Below, piece by piece: positions 12,174 to 22,909 of a stretch of DNA of 64,000 bases. Origin of the DNA: Ascochyta rabiei (lineage: Eukaryota > Ascomycota > Dothideomycetes > Pleosporales > Didymellaceae). Below the pieces are notes generated by a model. The model ran no database searches, was not told the DNA's origin, and saw only the letters and a program-made list of their open reading frames with translations. A program made the position numbers and the translations under genes. The DNA lies in contig NC_082406.1 in assembly GCF_004011695.2 (NCBI RefSeq), positions 1,860,001 to 1,924,000 of the forward strand, given 5' to 3'. Each line of letters starts with the position of its first letter. The stretch's first letter is position 1.

Positions 12174-13104
12174 ATGAGTACGGACGCCGTTCTGCACTCG
12201 CGTGCGCATCCATTTACTGACAACACCTAGGTTACAATAGCTACGAGCAAACGTCGTACACGTCGTACGGCGCCGGCGGCGGTGCTGGCGGCGGTGGCTT
12301 CATCCCAGGCGAAGGCAGCCAGCAGAGCCCTGGTGGGCGAAGAGACCAGCAGCAAGACTCTCTTCGTCCTGTCACCATCAAACAGATACTCGATGCTCAG
12401 CCTGACGCTGGCAGCGACTCCTTCAAGATCGACGGCCACACTGTCTCCCAGGTACGTGGTGTCGGTCTGCGATATCCAGCACCTACTAACGTCTATGGCA
12501 GCTTACCTTTGTCGGACAAATTCGCAACATCTCGACGCAGACTACCAACACTACCTACCGACTCGACGATGGCACCGGTAGCATCGAAGTCAAGCAGTGG
12601 GTCGACTCGGATACTGTTGACCAAAACAACCCTACCAAAGCTAAGCTTGTCGAAGGTGCATACTGTAGAGCATGGGGAAAGCTGAAGAGCTTCAACGACA
12701 GGAGATCCGTTGGCGCCCAAATTATTCGCCCCATTGAAGACATGAACGAGGTGTCGTATCATTTGCTTGAAGCCACCTCCATCCATCTGTTCTTTACTCG
12801 CGGGCCGCCAGGAGGGGCCAATGCTGGTGCAGGCGCTGCCAACACCAGCGGTGGAGCCGTGCAGCAAGGAGCTGGCGCTTATGGGGCTTACGACCTCTCT
12901 GGCTACAACCCTGTCGCCAGGAAGGTGTTCCAATACCTGCGAGAAACGCCTCAGTCGAACGAAGGCATCCACCAACATGCGATTGCGGGGAGTCTCAGTC
13001 TTGAATCCGCTGATGTCTTGAGGGCTGGCGATGATCTTCTGGCAGGCGGTCTCATCTACACGACTGTTGACGACCACACATGGGCAGTGCTCGAGGCTGA
13101 TTAA
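12174..13104 (+). CDS. RPA2: Replication protein A 32-kDa subunit (RPA2/Ssb2)
   Basis: The middle subunit of the heterotrimeric single-stranded DNA binding complex used in replication, repair and recombination. Three exons are 12174..12177, 12231..12451 and 12502..13104. Introns are 12178..12230 (53 bases, GTACGG...CTGAC...TAG) and 12452..12501 (50 bases, GTACGT...CTAAC...CAG). The product has 275 residues, usual for the family. Residues 1-45 are the flexible Gly/Ser/Tyr/Gln-rich N-terminus (MSYNSYEQTSYTSYG start), the region phosphorylated in homologues. The OB fold runs from about 48 to 175, with LTFVGQIRNIS opening exon 3 and YRLDDGTGSIEVKQW. The C-terminal winged helix is at about 205-275 (VFQYLRETPQSNEGIHQHAI and LIYTTVDDHTWAV). 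The first exon is only ATGA; I chose it because it gives the expected MSYN start and good splice sites. Exons 2 and 3 are secure; the start is less so. Confidence 0.92.
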
Positions 13105-13259
13105 CAGGCTTCAAGGAACACTATATCCACGAGGTGACGAGCGGGACTTGTTGGTCGTGTCGAGTTCGCAAATTATCGACGGACAAAGCGACAGCTTTAT
13201 TCAAGGAGGTTGAGCGAAAGCTCTGGGTATCTACGAAGTACACGAATGTGATGGGGCAA

Positions 13260-13938
13260 TCACCGATGTTGCGCATTTGTAGATAATAGCAACACGCAAG
13301 TGGCGACAATGGCTGCTGCAACTACCGTGAAAACTGTTTGTGTCTTCCAACCCGTTTGTACGAGTGCCTGGCGGTGACTGTAGCCTGAAACCGTACCGAT
13401 ATAGTTGGACACCCCAGATAGCAAGCACGCCAAGGAGAGTAACCAGAACACAATCCCCAGCGGAAGCGACCATCTTCTCTCTAGGTCTCGTAAGCACTGT
13501 CATGAGCATAGCATGCCTCTGGAGACCTACCAAGCGCTGATGGTCTTGATTTCAGGTGAAAGTTCAGGACAATCGCAACAGCTACAATGGACATGTACAC
13601 ACTGAGCTTCAGCCAGGATAGGAAGGCTGTCTTGTTTAGTATCAATGTTACCACCGAACAGCCGCATACGTACTCCTCTCATTGGCAGCAATATCCCGTG
13701 CCTCCGAGGCAACATTGTCGAACAACAGCACACCGAGCAAGGGTCGCTCTCTGAAAGCTGCGCGATCATAATCATTGTCTCTGGTACTGTATTAATGCAG
13801 TCCGTTCGTACGTATGGGGACAAATTACTGCTTGACGAACACAGGTTTAGCTGGAAAGATGTTGTAAAATGGGCGATATGGCTCTTCCAAGATGGCCTCA
13901 TCTGAGTCACCCATACAATCTAGACTTCTAAAATCCAT
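13260..13938 (-). CDS. DUF202 family small membrane protein
   Basis: A fungal multi-pass protein of the DUF202 (YidH-like) family; molecular role unknown, related domains occur in vacuolar transporter chaperone proteins. Four exons on the minus strand are 13938..13829, 13786..13674, 13626..13531 and 13480..13260. Introns are 13828..13787 (42 bases), 13673..13627 (47, with GATACTAAAC) and 13530..13481 (50). The join gives 179 residues in one frame. Recognisable strings are LLFDNVASEARD, then ANERTFLSWLK at residues 71-81, the usual DUF202 signature. Three predicted membrane helices lie at about 82-100, 112-134 and 156-174; the protein ends STNAQHR. The ATG at 13938 sits in a good context (CACCATGG). 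It converges on RPA2 with 155 bases between stop codons and is the last intact gene before the A+T-rich block, about 200 bases away. The short first intron is the least certain join. Confidence 0.85.
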
Positions 13939-14140
13939 GGTGATACTAATGTCAATTAGGATAGAATGTGTTGATGCTATGCAAGAGTGCTCACGGTATC
14001 GGCTGCTCCTTGAGCACGGCACGCGATTCAGTCACGCTTTTATTGCACGGGCCACCTAACGAACTGCCGATGAAGTCATCGCCCAATACTGTGTCCGTGC
14101 GTGTGACGCGCGGATTCGCGTGACGCGTACCCCCCACATA
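13939..14140. promoter_or_regulatory. Upstream region of the DUF202 gene and edge of the A+T-rich block
   Basis: About 200 bases of normal composition hold whatever promoter the DUF202 gene has. The GC-rich string GTGTGACGCGCGGATTCGCG ends near 14120; from about 14135 composition drops abruptly to very A+T-rich DNA with almost only TAA/TAG-interrupted frames. The junction is sharp, over a few tens of bases. Confidence 0.6.
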
Positions 14141-15540
14141 TTATACTCTACTTTACAACTACACAACTTAACCCTATAATATTACTAGACGCTGCCCTTT
14201 AAAAGCTAGGTGCTCTAAAGCCTAGAGAAAAATTTAGCTACTTAGTAATTATAAAAAAGTTTAGTATTATATAATTAACATTAATATAGAGGTATAAGAT
14301 AATGTCTATCTTAATAACTATAAAGAATGCTAACTAATAATATTTAACTCTATAATAGGAGATAAAGCTTATTAAGTATATAGAGAGCTTACTAGACGTT
14401 GCTTACTACCTACTAGAGAGATAATCTAAATTTTACGTCTCTAATTACTTAAAATCTAGTCTTTAAGAGCTAGGTTATGTACTTTATTAACTAGTACTCT
14501 ATCCAGCTTATTTTACGTTACTCTACTAGTATAGCTTACTAGTGTTATAACACTAACTCCTATAATAGATATAAGCTCTATTTTAACCTACTATAGTATA
14601 AGATTACTAAATACTTTATTTAGCCTTACTATATGTTTAATATAGATTAAAAGGGCTTTATAATTAGAAAGATTATTTAAGTAAATTATATGTTTAGTAA
14701 GCGTATATAAATAAAGATACGGTTAGAGAGTTAATAGTAGATAGTAATAGAGATTAGTAGACCCCTTATAGCGTGTATATATACTAATAGATTAGTATTA
14801 TAGGTAAGAATATTGCTTAATGCAATAAGGTTGTTGTATTCGATAGCAAGCCCTAATGGCTTACTGAGATTATCTGATATACCCTCCTAACAATTACATA
14901 CCTCTAATCCCTAATAGCCCTTTAAGCCTTTGCTAGTTAACCTTGTACCTTTTACTCTACTACACATCTCCCCTACCCTAAAGAGCTTAGTCCCCTTAAG
15001 CTTACGCCTACCTCTACCTATTGTTCTACTCTTCTATAACTCTACTATCTATCCTAACAGGAGACCTACTAATATTTACCTCTAAGCCCCTTTACTTTAA
15101 ACAACCTCCTACTATTATCTAGCAATCTATTAGGCTGTTGCTTAATAGGTTGCGTTTACCTAACTGCGTTTAGTCTAGTATTTAGGCATCTAATCCTATT
15201 ATAACTAATTCCTAAAGCCCTATTAGTTTAGGACTTTAAGAAAGAACCTTATATAGGACCTAATCTGTTTACTTATAACAGCTAAGGTAAGTCTAGGTAT
15301 CTATTATTTATCTGTCTAGTAAATCTCCTACTTATGTATTTGTTTGCCTACGTTGTTAGAGGAGAGTGACCTAATAGCCTATTAGATAGTTTAAGAACCT
15401 ATAACCCTCTAGCCCTAGGCCTACTAATTAGTAGGTCGTTTAGCCTAGTCCAGTAACCTACTACCTTTTACTAGGTAATATTATTCTTACTAATATAATA
15501 GTAAACAACCTTTACTAGCTTTAGGTTCCTTTACACACAA
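14141..15540 (+). pseudogene. RIP-degraded DDE transposase relic (probably pogo/Tc1 type)
   Basis: Plus-strand translation shows a decayed frame from about 14,460. Around 14,630-14,690 it reads YMFNID, stop, KGFIIRK, which resembles the first catalytic block of fungal pogo-type DDE transposases (NMDEKGF-like). An IACIYT-like stretch follows near 14,770. Stops and A+T drift prevent tracing the rest, and 14,880-15,540 is not recognisable. I found no terminal inverted repeats or flanking TA duplication, so the ends are unknown. It is the first element of the transposon block. A different DDE element, or a chimera of two relics, is possible. Confidence 0.45.
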
Positions 15541-15899
15541 CAAAGCAAAATTTCGACATAGGGCCCTGCACACTAAAAAAACATCAGAATCTATCTTAAC
15601 CTAGAGAGGATATACTATCCTAAGCTTCCTAGAGCCTCTAGGCGTCTGGTTGCTGCACGCTGCCTAGTTATCTAACCTGTTCTGTTGCAAAAAATTTCAG
15701 ATTTGCAAAGCACAGACTACCTCTGCAATAACAACCTTATATTATCTTATCTTCTAAGATCTTATTAAAAGAACACAAAAACTAATAAAACATCCTATCT
15801 CTACTAGATAGCAACAAGCCTTTCCTTAGCTTTCTGCTTTTAACCCCTTCTTTCTACTCCTAGAGGTCTACTAGTTAGGCTAGTAAGAATAGAACAAAG

Positions 15900-17545
15900 G
15901 TAAGATTAGTAAAGCTAAGACTGCCTTTTCCTTATTTTTTAGCTCTAAAAAGCAGATAGAGAATAGATACCTCTATCTGTGTAAAAACAAGCTTTCTTCT
16001 AGTTATTTCTTAGTTATTTTATTTTTAAAAGAGAAGGAAACCTCTACCTAGGACCAGGACCTAGGACTATAGAACTAGAACTACTACCTAATAGAGAACA
16101 CTCTCTAAACGCAGGAATAATAGAAATAAGCCCCCCTAGCTCCCTAACCCCTCTAGGAGAGATGTACTAACCTATACTAACCCCTAGACCTCTATCTATA
16201 CCCTTATTAGCAACACTACACCTACAATCTACTCTAGGAATACACTAACCTAGTATATTTAACAGAACTTTAACTGTACCTCTACTCTCTACTCCCTCTA
16301 AACAACCAGCTAGCAGACCTGCTACTCTAACAGCACCTAGGCTCCCCCCTTTCTAATTTAATATAGCTACTAGGCCTATTACTTAAGCTCTTATTACTAA
16401 GACAGTAAAAGAAGCTCTATCTATTACTAGTATAATAGTTATTTAGGCTTCTTCCCTAGCTACATCAAACAAGAAATAATTAAACATCCTAGGCCTTCTA
16501 GAAATCTTCTAAGACTATACAGAAAACAATAGGATAAATAAATAAGGCCTCTCTATCCTAGCGTCCTGAGTATTAAACCTTAAAACAGTGTCTAAATTAA
16601 GTAAAATAAGAGTAAAACTCTTTTAAAAACCTACCCTAGCTACTAAGACTTCTACTATTTAACCTTCTACCTAGCCTACGTTATACACATCTGCAGCTTT
16701 AGCTAACCTCCCTAAGAATATAGACTAGCAAACAGTTACAAAGAAGAAGTAACCTACTATTATTAAGAACGCTCTAAGTGCACGCTAACTAGTTCTTACA
16801 CTAGAGTAAGAACTACACTCTTTTACCCCCCTAGAGATATATAATACTTTTAATAAGGCCTTTATAGATAAAGAAGTAAGCCTCCTAATAATTACTTCTA
16901 CTAGCCTAAGTAGAAGGAATAACATTGTTCTTACTATAACGCCCTCCTTTACAGCAAAATACCTACTTAAAAACTAAGTAATCTAGTAATTAGTTACTAC
17001 CTATATAGAACCCCTTCTAATAGAACTATAGCACAAAGTAATCCTACACAGCATCTCTACGTCTCTAAAAACAAACTAGGACCTAGAGGTGCTTAAGTTA
17101 GAAATAACTACCTTTAACAAAGGCCTAATAATAGTAGGAAACCTATTCTAGCTAACAAGCTATAAAAGGAGACAAAGGTAATAACTAGAATCTGTCTGTA
17201 TAGTGTTTATAATAGAAAAAAGAAGTATAACAAGCTATATAGAATAGACTATACCTACTAGGAGCTAGTATAAGAGTAGAGAGGTTTATTACTACACTTT
17301 ATACTACATAATGCTAGAAATATTAGCAATTTAGACATATAAAGAATAGATGCCTTAATAGCACTATATACAAACTATGTATAGATAAACACCCTATAAT
17401 ACTATATAAGTATAATATATATAGTATTATAGGTAAAGCCTATGTATACACTATCCCTAAGTATATAAACTACAAAGAAGCACATATAGTAGATAGTGTT
17501 TAATATGCAGCCTATAAGGCTATAATAAACGCACAAACATATCTA
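15900..17545 (+). pseudogene. LINE ORF1 (gag-like, zinc-knuckle) relic
   Basis: A plus-strand frame broken by many TAA/TAG codons but with long readable parts, for example HSFTPLEIYNTFNKAFIDK near 16,830 and VLKLEITTFNKGLIIV near 17,100. The end, about 17,320-17,520, has the spacing of repeated CCHC zinc knuckles, with most cysteine positions now reading Tyr, as expected from TGT/TGC to TAT/TAC changes. The layout (basic domain, then zinc knuckles, then an endonuclease frame) is that of Tad-clade fungal LINE ORF1. The left limit is approximate. Confidence 0.65.
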
Positions 17546-17549
17546 GAAT

Positions 17550-18173
17550 ACTTAACAACCTAAGGATTCTATAAGTAAATCTAAATAAGAGCGTATAAGC
17601 TATAGAGAGCGCCTTACAACTTACAGTAGAACTAGCTATAGACCTTGTCTTAGTACAAGAACTATAGCTTACCCCTACTTAACAATAACATTTAGACTAC
17701 TTAGACACACACTCTGTAAACTACCCCTCCTTTACACAAATCCTACCTCTACTATAGGACTACAGTATAAGGCTACGTGTTCTTACCTACATTCTATGTT
17801 TAACACTAGTACAAATCTCCCTAACTACAGATTTAAGCCCTAACCTAGACTTTCTAGCTATTACAGTCTAGTAGTTTAGGCTAAACTTTATAATCTATAA
17901 TATATACAACTAAACAAACATATAAGGAATAACAACAGTAGAGAAAAAGCTTCTAAATAGCTACACTCTACCTAACTTAAGCCTACTAGGGGACTTTAAC
18001 ACCTACCACCCTTAGTAGGACCCTACTATAACTACTATAACACTAAAAGCTAGTAGTTTTATTGCCTAGATAGAAGAGCAAAACCTAGAGCTACTAAATA
18101 ACCCTAGTATAGGCACCTTCTACAGGCTAAACATAAGCAGGGAAAGTGTTCTAGACCTTACCTTTGCTACACA
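17550..18173 (+). pseudogene. LINE ORF2 endonuclease (EEP fold) relic, truncated
   Basis: An apurinic-type endonuclease domain that would nick the target DNA for LINE integration. One frame runs the whole stretch with only TAA/TAG stops. Visible family motifs are LVLVQE near 17,650, IYNIYN near 17,900, and LLGDFNTYHP near 17,995 (the catalytic GDFN block) followed by two stops where Trp-Trp is usual. It is cut at 18,173 by the LTR of a Gypsy element. Confidence 0.82.
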
Positions 18174-18375
18174 TGTAAGGAGTGTACAAAGCGATTACAA
18201 GAGAGGATAGGGTTAAAGAGGATAGCAGGTGTATTAAGGTACGTAGTGTGTAGTAACAAGACTAATTACTAGAGTATTAGTAATAACCTCTAATACCTTT
18301 ATATAGTCTAGGCTGACTAGCCCTATAGTAGCTCGCTAAGATAGGTAGAGGTACCCCTAGGCCCAGCGCCTAACA
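18174..18375 (-). repeat. Family X LTR (3' LTR of X-1)
   Basis: 202-base LTR, TG...CA ends on both strands (plus TGTAAGGAG...CTAACA). It matches the LTRs at 22,158, 30,981 and 45,142, and in inverse orientation at 19,428. Confidence 0.85.
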
Positions 18376-18614
18376 ATGCCTTCCTTCTCTAGATTGTTTA
18401 GCTTAAATAATAGTATAATTAGTAATACTGTATCCTTTTAGCCTAGCTTTAGACGTGTTTACTCTGTCTGTTCTGTTATAGCCAATTCTAACTAGGTTTA
18501 GGCATTATAGACGCCTTGTAAGGCTAGATAGGGCTTGATACTAATTCTGCCTTTACCTAGTAAAAGTTAAACAGAAATCCTCTCTTACCTCTTACTTTAC
18601 CTCTAGGGTCTAGG

Positions 18615-19387
18615 TACGGTGGCAAAAGGGTAGGGGTTGGGTAGGGGTAGGGTACATCACGTGATGTACCCCTACCCTACCCTACCCCTACCTACGCTAA
18701 AACCATGCTAAGAGGGTAGGGGTAGGGTAGGGTCCACATAGGGTAGGGGTAGGGGTTAGGTAGGGGTTAGGTAGGGGTTAGGTAGGGGTTAGGTAGGGTA
18801 GGTGTCAGCGTCTAACTCTTTAACTAAAGCAGTTATTGTAAAACACTGTACTGCAGAAATGTAGAGCAAAACAAGCGCTTTGAAAAGGTCTATATTCCGT
18901 GAAATTCCGATTAAAAATCGGTAGAGCTAGAGCAGTTGTTACGTAGGCCTACATTGTAACAACCTAGGACTTACACAACAACTGCTATAACTCTACTACT
19001 GTTAATCAGAATTTTACAAAATATAGACTGTTTAAAAGCGCTTGCTTTGCTCTACATTTCTGTAGTACAAAGTTTTATAATAACTGCTTTAGTTAAAGAG
19101 TTACACGCTTACACCTACAGGCCCTACTTAGGCCTACCTCATCCCTTCAGACCCTACCCTAAACCCTACCCTACCCTACCCCTACCCCTAGTCCGTGCAG
19201 ACTGTACCCTACCCCTACCCCACACTAGAGGTGCCCCTACCCTACCCCTACCTAACATCCGTGCAGACCCTACCCTACCCCTACCCTATGTAGACCCTAC
19301 CCCTACCCTACCCCTACCCCTGGTCCGTGCGGACCGTACTTAACCCCTACCCAACCCCAGGGTACCCCCTACCCTTTTGCCAGCGTA
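18615..19387. mobile_element. Foldback non-autonomous hAT element (MITE)
   Basis: A 773-base element flanked by an exact 8-base target duplication, GGTCTAGG (18,607-18,614 and 19,388-19,395); 8 bases is typical of hAT. Its ends are inverted (TACGGTGGCAAAAGGGTAGG at left; the right end read inversely is TACGCTGGCAAAAGGGTAGG). Just inside lie arrays of GGTAGGGGTA-like units. The core (about 18,810-19,110) is itself an inverted repeat with arms of roughly 130 bases, so the whole element can fold back. The ends match the 6.65-kb hAT at 49,122, whose transposase presumably moved it. There is no coding potential. Confidence 0.9.
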
Positions 19388-19427
19388 GGTCTAGGCAGCT
19401 GTCTGCGCAGGCTAAAGCTCTAACTAG

Positions 19428-19685
19428 TGTTAGGCCCTGGGCCTAGAGGTACCTCTGCCTGTCTTAGCGAGCTACTATAGGGCTAGTCAGCCCAGACTAT
19501 ATAAAGGTGTTAGAGGTTATTACTAATACTCTAGTAATTAGTCTTGTTACTACACACTACGTACCTTAATACACCTGCTATCCTCTTTAACCCTATCCTC
19601 TTTTATAATTACTTTATATATCCTTTATATTCTAATTACTCTTATATTATAATTAAAAATAGACCTAAGCTACTATAAGTCTTAA
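19428..19685 (+). mobile_element. Gypsy family X, 5' LTR and leader (copy X-2, plus orientation)
   Basis: A family-X LTR reading TGTTAGGCC... on the plus strand (19,428-19,629), followed by 56 bases of leader. Together they are the inverse of 45,086-45,343 in copy X-B. The leader is cut at CTTAA (19,681-19,685) by the LTR of Gypsy-2-A. The same CTTAA is found, inverted, at 58,419-58,423, where Gypsy-2-C cuts copy X-A. Confidence 0.8.
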
Positions 19686-19884
19686 TGTAAGGGCACTGTA
19701 GGCAGGTAATAGAGTAGAGCAAGATAGGACAAATAATAGGGTAATATTTAAGAGATAAGACAAATCCTTAATAGATAAGTCTTAAGGTTTGTGAATATTA
19801 TATACGTGTGTGGCTAGTAGGTCCCTAGGCTTAGCCTAGGACCTAGCTAAGGTATCTCCTGGCGTAGGGAGAATACTTATAATA
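19686..19884 (-). repeat. Gypsy-2 LTR (copy A, 3')
   Basis: 199 bases, plus strand TGTAAGGGCACTG... to ACTTATAATA; matches LTRs at 28,510, 57,522 and 58,424. Confidence 0.88.
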
Positions 19885-21329
19885 ATAGCCCCCCCCTTTT
19901 TAAAGGTTTGTCCTAAACTATAGAGAGGTCTCTAGCAATGTTATTAAGCTCTAGAAAAACCTCCTGTAGAGGGAAAAACTTAGTAGGAGAGATATAGTGC
20001 TAGTAGGGGTCTATTAGTTAGTATCTGTAGGGATAGGAAGCTGTTTAGCACGCAATAGACGCTAGTAATCCTATCCTTCTAACGTTTGCTTAGTAAGCTA
20101 CTAGGGTAGTGTTACTGCGTAGCTAGGTGTATAAGTCTTATTTGCAAGAGACTAGCTAAGGCTAAGTCTTCCCTTATACCTTTATTAGCTGCTAGTTAGT
20201 AAGCTGTTGCTTCTGTTAGACGTTACTATAAATAACGCCTTAGTAGTTATTAGCTCTAAAATGTATATAGCTAAGGCTATAGAGAGTATAATAATTATAT
20301 ACTAAATAGGTAATATATAAGAGGTATTATTTACTCCCTATATAGCGTATACAGCGCCTAGCACTAGGCTAAGAGTTATTCTAAGCGTGTCTGCTATTTG
20401 CTCTCTACAATCTCCTAAGTAATTAGGTGCCTTAATCCTAGGGCTAAGGCTGCTAGAGGCATAAGTAGTTAGACGTTGTCTGCCTTATAGGCTAGAGCAG
20501 TAAGTCCCTAACTAGTAACATCTACAAGAGGATTGCTAGCAGCTTCTACAGCCCTGTTCCTGCGTAAACTAGCCTAGGATTTGCTTATTTATAGGGGATC
20601 TTGTCTGCATACTAGTAGTAATAGTAAGCTATTAGCCTTACTATACTTAGTGCCTTACCTAGACCCTTATATAGTATAGTCTAGGCTCTAGTATTTGTTT
20701 ATAACATAAATCTTAGGTAAAATTACTAGTTACCCTTCTAGTAGTTAATAGACCTATGCCTAGATATTTATAATAAGAATTATCTTCCTATGCAGTAGAT
20801 TATAACAGGTAAGAGAGTAGTAAGAGGTTAGGTTATTACTAGAGAGCTGCTAGGTAGAGGGAATTTAGTGTATATAAGGACTATATCTGCTTACTTATAG
20901 TACCTTATTATCTCTACACCTTTATCTATATCTACCTTCTAGCCCTTACCTTCTATACTATAATGCCCCTTCTAATATATATCTCCTATAAGGCTCTACT
21001 TAACTATATCTACTAGCTACCTAAGAGTATACAGCCTTAGCTGTTGCTTTTACAGTACTAGTACTGTACTAGTATTACATACTTAACTACCTTATCTAAG
21101 AGTAACCCTAATAGCACTATCTTATCCTTTATTTATGTCTTTTGTTAGCCTAGTAGGTATAGGCTTTATAAGGACAACTTTAGTATATACCCCTACTATG
21201 TCTAATTAAAGGAAGAGAGGTATGTTAAGGTATTTCCTGTGCTACCCTAGTGTCTACTTCTACTAACTTTTATATATTAACCTTATTTTCTATTAAGCCT
21301 GTAACATGCTTAATTTCTTAATTAAGTAT

Positions 21330-22152
21330 GCCCTCTCTAAGACAAATAATAAGACAGTTACCTAAGGTAACTAGGTAACTAATAATAATATAATTACTTA
21401 GGTGCAGGTATACTAGCAGACTACCTATAACTACGCTAAGGCTTATTATAACAGCTTTATTGCCTATAATACTATAGTTTATCACTATTTTAATAAGTCT
21501 AGTTTAAGTAAGACTAAGTACGCTTAAGCCTGTTAGGTGTCTTAGTTATATAACCTTAAGCAGTATATTATAGGTATTTTTCTTCCCCCTCTTTCTTATA
21601 TAGAGCTAACCTATTATAAGCTATAGTTAGGACTATTAGTATAAAGCTTCTTAATAATATTATAATTAATAGTATAATTAAGGATTACTTCTAGAAGACA
21701 GGTAGTGCTTATAACGCAGAAAAGCGGTAGTACTATTATAGTACTAACCTGCCTTCTGCTGTTTAGGCTCTGTTAGCTCCTTTTAAGCAGTTTTTGTTGT
21801 CTCTAACTAAACCTACCCTAGGTAGTTATTATTATTACAGCCCCTTCTATAAGATAAGCCCTTCTAAGGGTTATAGAGGAGCTGCTTAAGCTGCAGTTAT
21901 AGTTATAAAGACCCTCTATTCCTATAATACTTCTTAATAGACTAGTAGATAATAATAAAACTCTCCTCTCCTATAAATGTGCTAGTCTTTGCCAGTAATG
22001 TATTAGATAGACGCTAGGCCACCTTCAGCCTCTAGTTACACAAGTCCTAGGACTATCTATCCTTACTTTCCTATTAGCTATTTTAGAGTAGGGTTTATAA
22101 GGCGGACCTCTAAGGACGTCCCCTCTTTTACTTTAGTTGCGCTAGTCTGTAA
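21330..22152 (+). pseudogene. Protein-like relic antisense to Gypsy-2, copy A
   Basis: On the strand opposite to the gag-pol direction, between integrase and 3' LTR, plus-strand frames are unusually open for this block. Near 22,010-22,150 about 50 codons run without a stop (SASSYTSPRTIYPYFPISYF region); upstream stretches at 21,335-21,700 are interrupted by TAA/TAG only, with at least one frame change. The same segment is in Gypsy-2-B at about 30,153-30,975. I do not recognise the product. It may be an antisense accessory frame of the retroelement or a captured gene. Confidence 0.35.
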
Positions 22153-22157
22153 GTTGT

Positions 22158-22359
22158 TGTAAAGAGTGTACAAAGCGATCACAAGGGAGGATAGGGTTAA
22201 AGAGGATAGCAGGTGTATTGAGGTACGTAGTGTGTAGTAACAAGACTGATTACTAGAGTATTAGTAATAACCTCTAATACCTTTATATAGTCTGGGCTAG
22301 CTAGCCCTATAGTAGCTCGCTAAGACTAGTAGAGGTACCTCTAGGCCTAGCGCCTAATA
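22158..22359 (-). repeat. Family X LTR (copy A, 3')
   Basis: 202 bases starting TGTAAAGAG on the plus strand. The true edge was fixed by comparison with 30,981, where the flanking GTTGT duplication is seen on both sides of the element. Confidence 0.88.
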
Positions 22360-22909
22360 ATGCCTCCCTTTTCTAGATTGTTTAGCTTAAACAATAGTAT
22401 AATTAGCAATACTGTATTATTTTAGCCTAGCTTTAGATGTGTTTACTCTGTCTATCCTGTTATAGCCATTTCTAACTAGTTTTAGGCGTTTTAGACGCCT
22501 TGTAAGGCTAGATAGGGCTTAATACTAATTCTACCTTTACCTAGTAAAAGTTAAACAGAAATCCTCTCTTACCTCTTACTTTACCTCTAGGGTCTAGGCA
22601 GCCGCCTGCGCAGGCTAGAGCTCTAACTAGGTAGCTAGCAGCATATAAGCTATCTATACCCCTAGTTTTATTAGTTATTACTATATCCTACTTTATTTTA
22701 GTAAGTACTAACCTATTCTGTCTAGTACTTTTGTAAGGATAGCTAAGGGATTTTCTAGGTCTTTCTAGCACGTTCTGACACGTTTTGGCAGATAGTACCA
22801 CACAACACACCCTAGTAACCTTTTTAGACTGTTCCTAACTGCTACCGCCTACTACTAACTGTTACTAACTGTTACTAACTACTATTTACTATAGTTGTTA
22901 TGTTAATAC

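Larger units (their letters stand above)
15541..18173 (+). mobile_element. LINE (Tad-like non-LTR retrotransposon), 5' part
   Basis: A non-LTR retrotransposon remnant on the plus strand: a leader (about 15,540-15,800), then relics of ORF1 and of the endonuclease start of ORF2. The reverse transcriptase is missing because a Gypsy element begins at 18,174. The left end is set by a change in sequence character and is approximate. It is heavily RIP-mutated: TAA and TAG replace codons throughout, but reading frames stay long and in register. Confidence 0.75.
18174..19427 (-). mobile_element. Gypsy family X fragment, 3' end (copy X-1)
   Basis: Begins with a family-X LTR (18,174-18,375), then about 240 bases of the internal 3' end with the purine tract (minus strand AGAAAAGGGAGGCAT next to the LTR). 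This matches 22,360 onward in copy X-A. A 773-base foldback element interrupts it at 18,615-19,387. The fragment stops in CTAACTAG at 19,427, where a second X LTR begins in opposite orientation. The rest of X-1, if present, lies beyond the window. Confidence 0.75.
19686..22157 (-). mobile_element. Gypsy-2 copy A, 3' LTR and 3' internal part
   Basis: A 199-base LTR (19,686-19,884) followed by a minus-strand polypurine tract (AAAGGGGGGGGGCTATT next to the LTR) and 2.27 kb of internal sequence. It is cut at GTTGT (22,153-22,157) by family-X copy A. The segment is colinear with 28,510-30,980 of Gypsy-2-B, mostly with transition differences. The remainder of this copy must lie beyond the window. 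Confidence 0.85.

Noticed and set aside
19047..19343. Open frame rich in Leu/Pro repeats on the plus strand
   Set aside because: It reads through the right subterminal array of the foldback hAT element; an artefact of a stop-free pentamer-like repeat.
18620..19380. Telomere or subtelomere (CCCTAC / GGGTTAG arrays)
   Set aside because: The arrays lie in both orientations within elements with 8-base target duplications and are not terminal; they belong to hAT ends.
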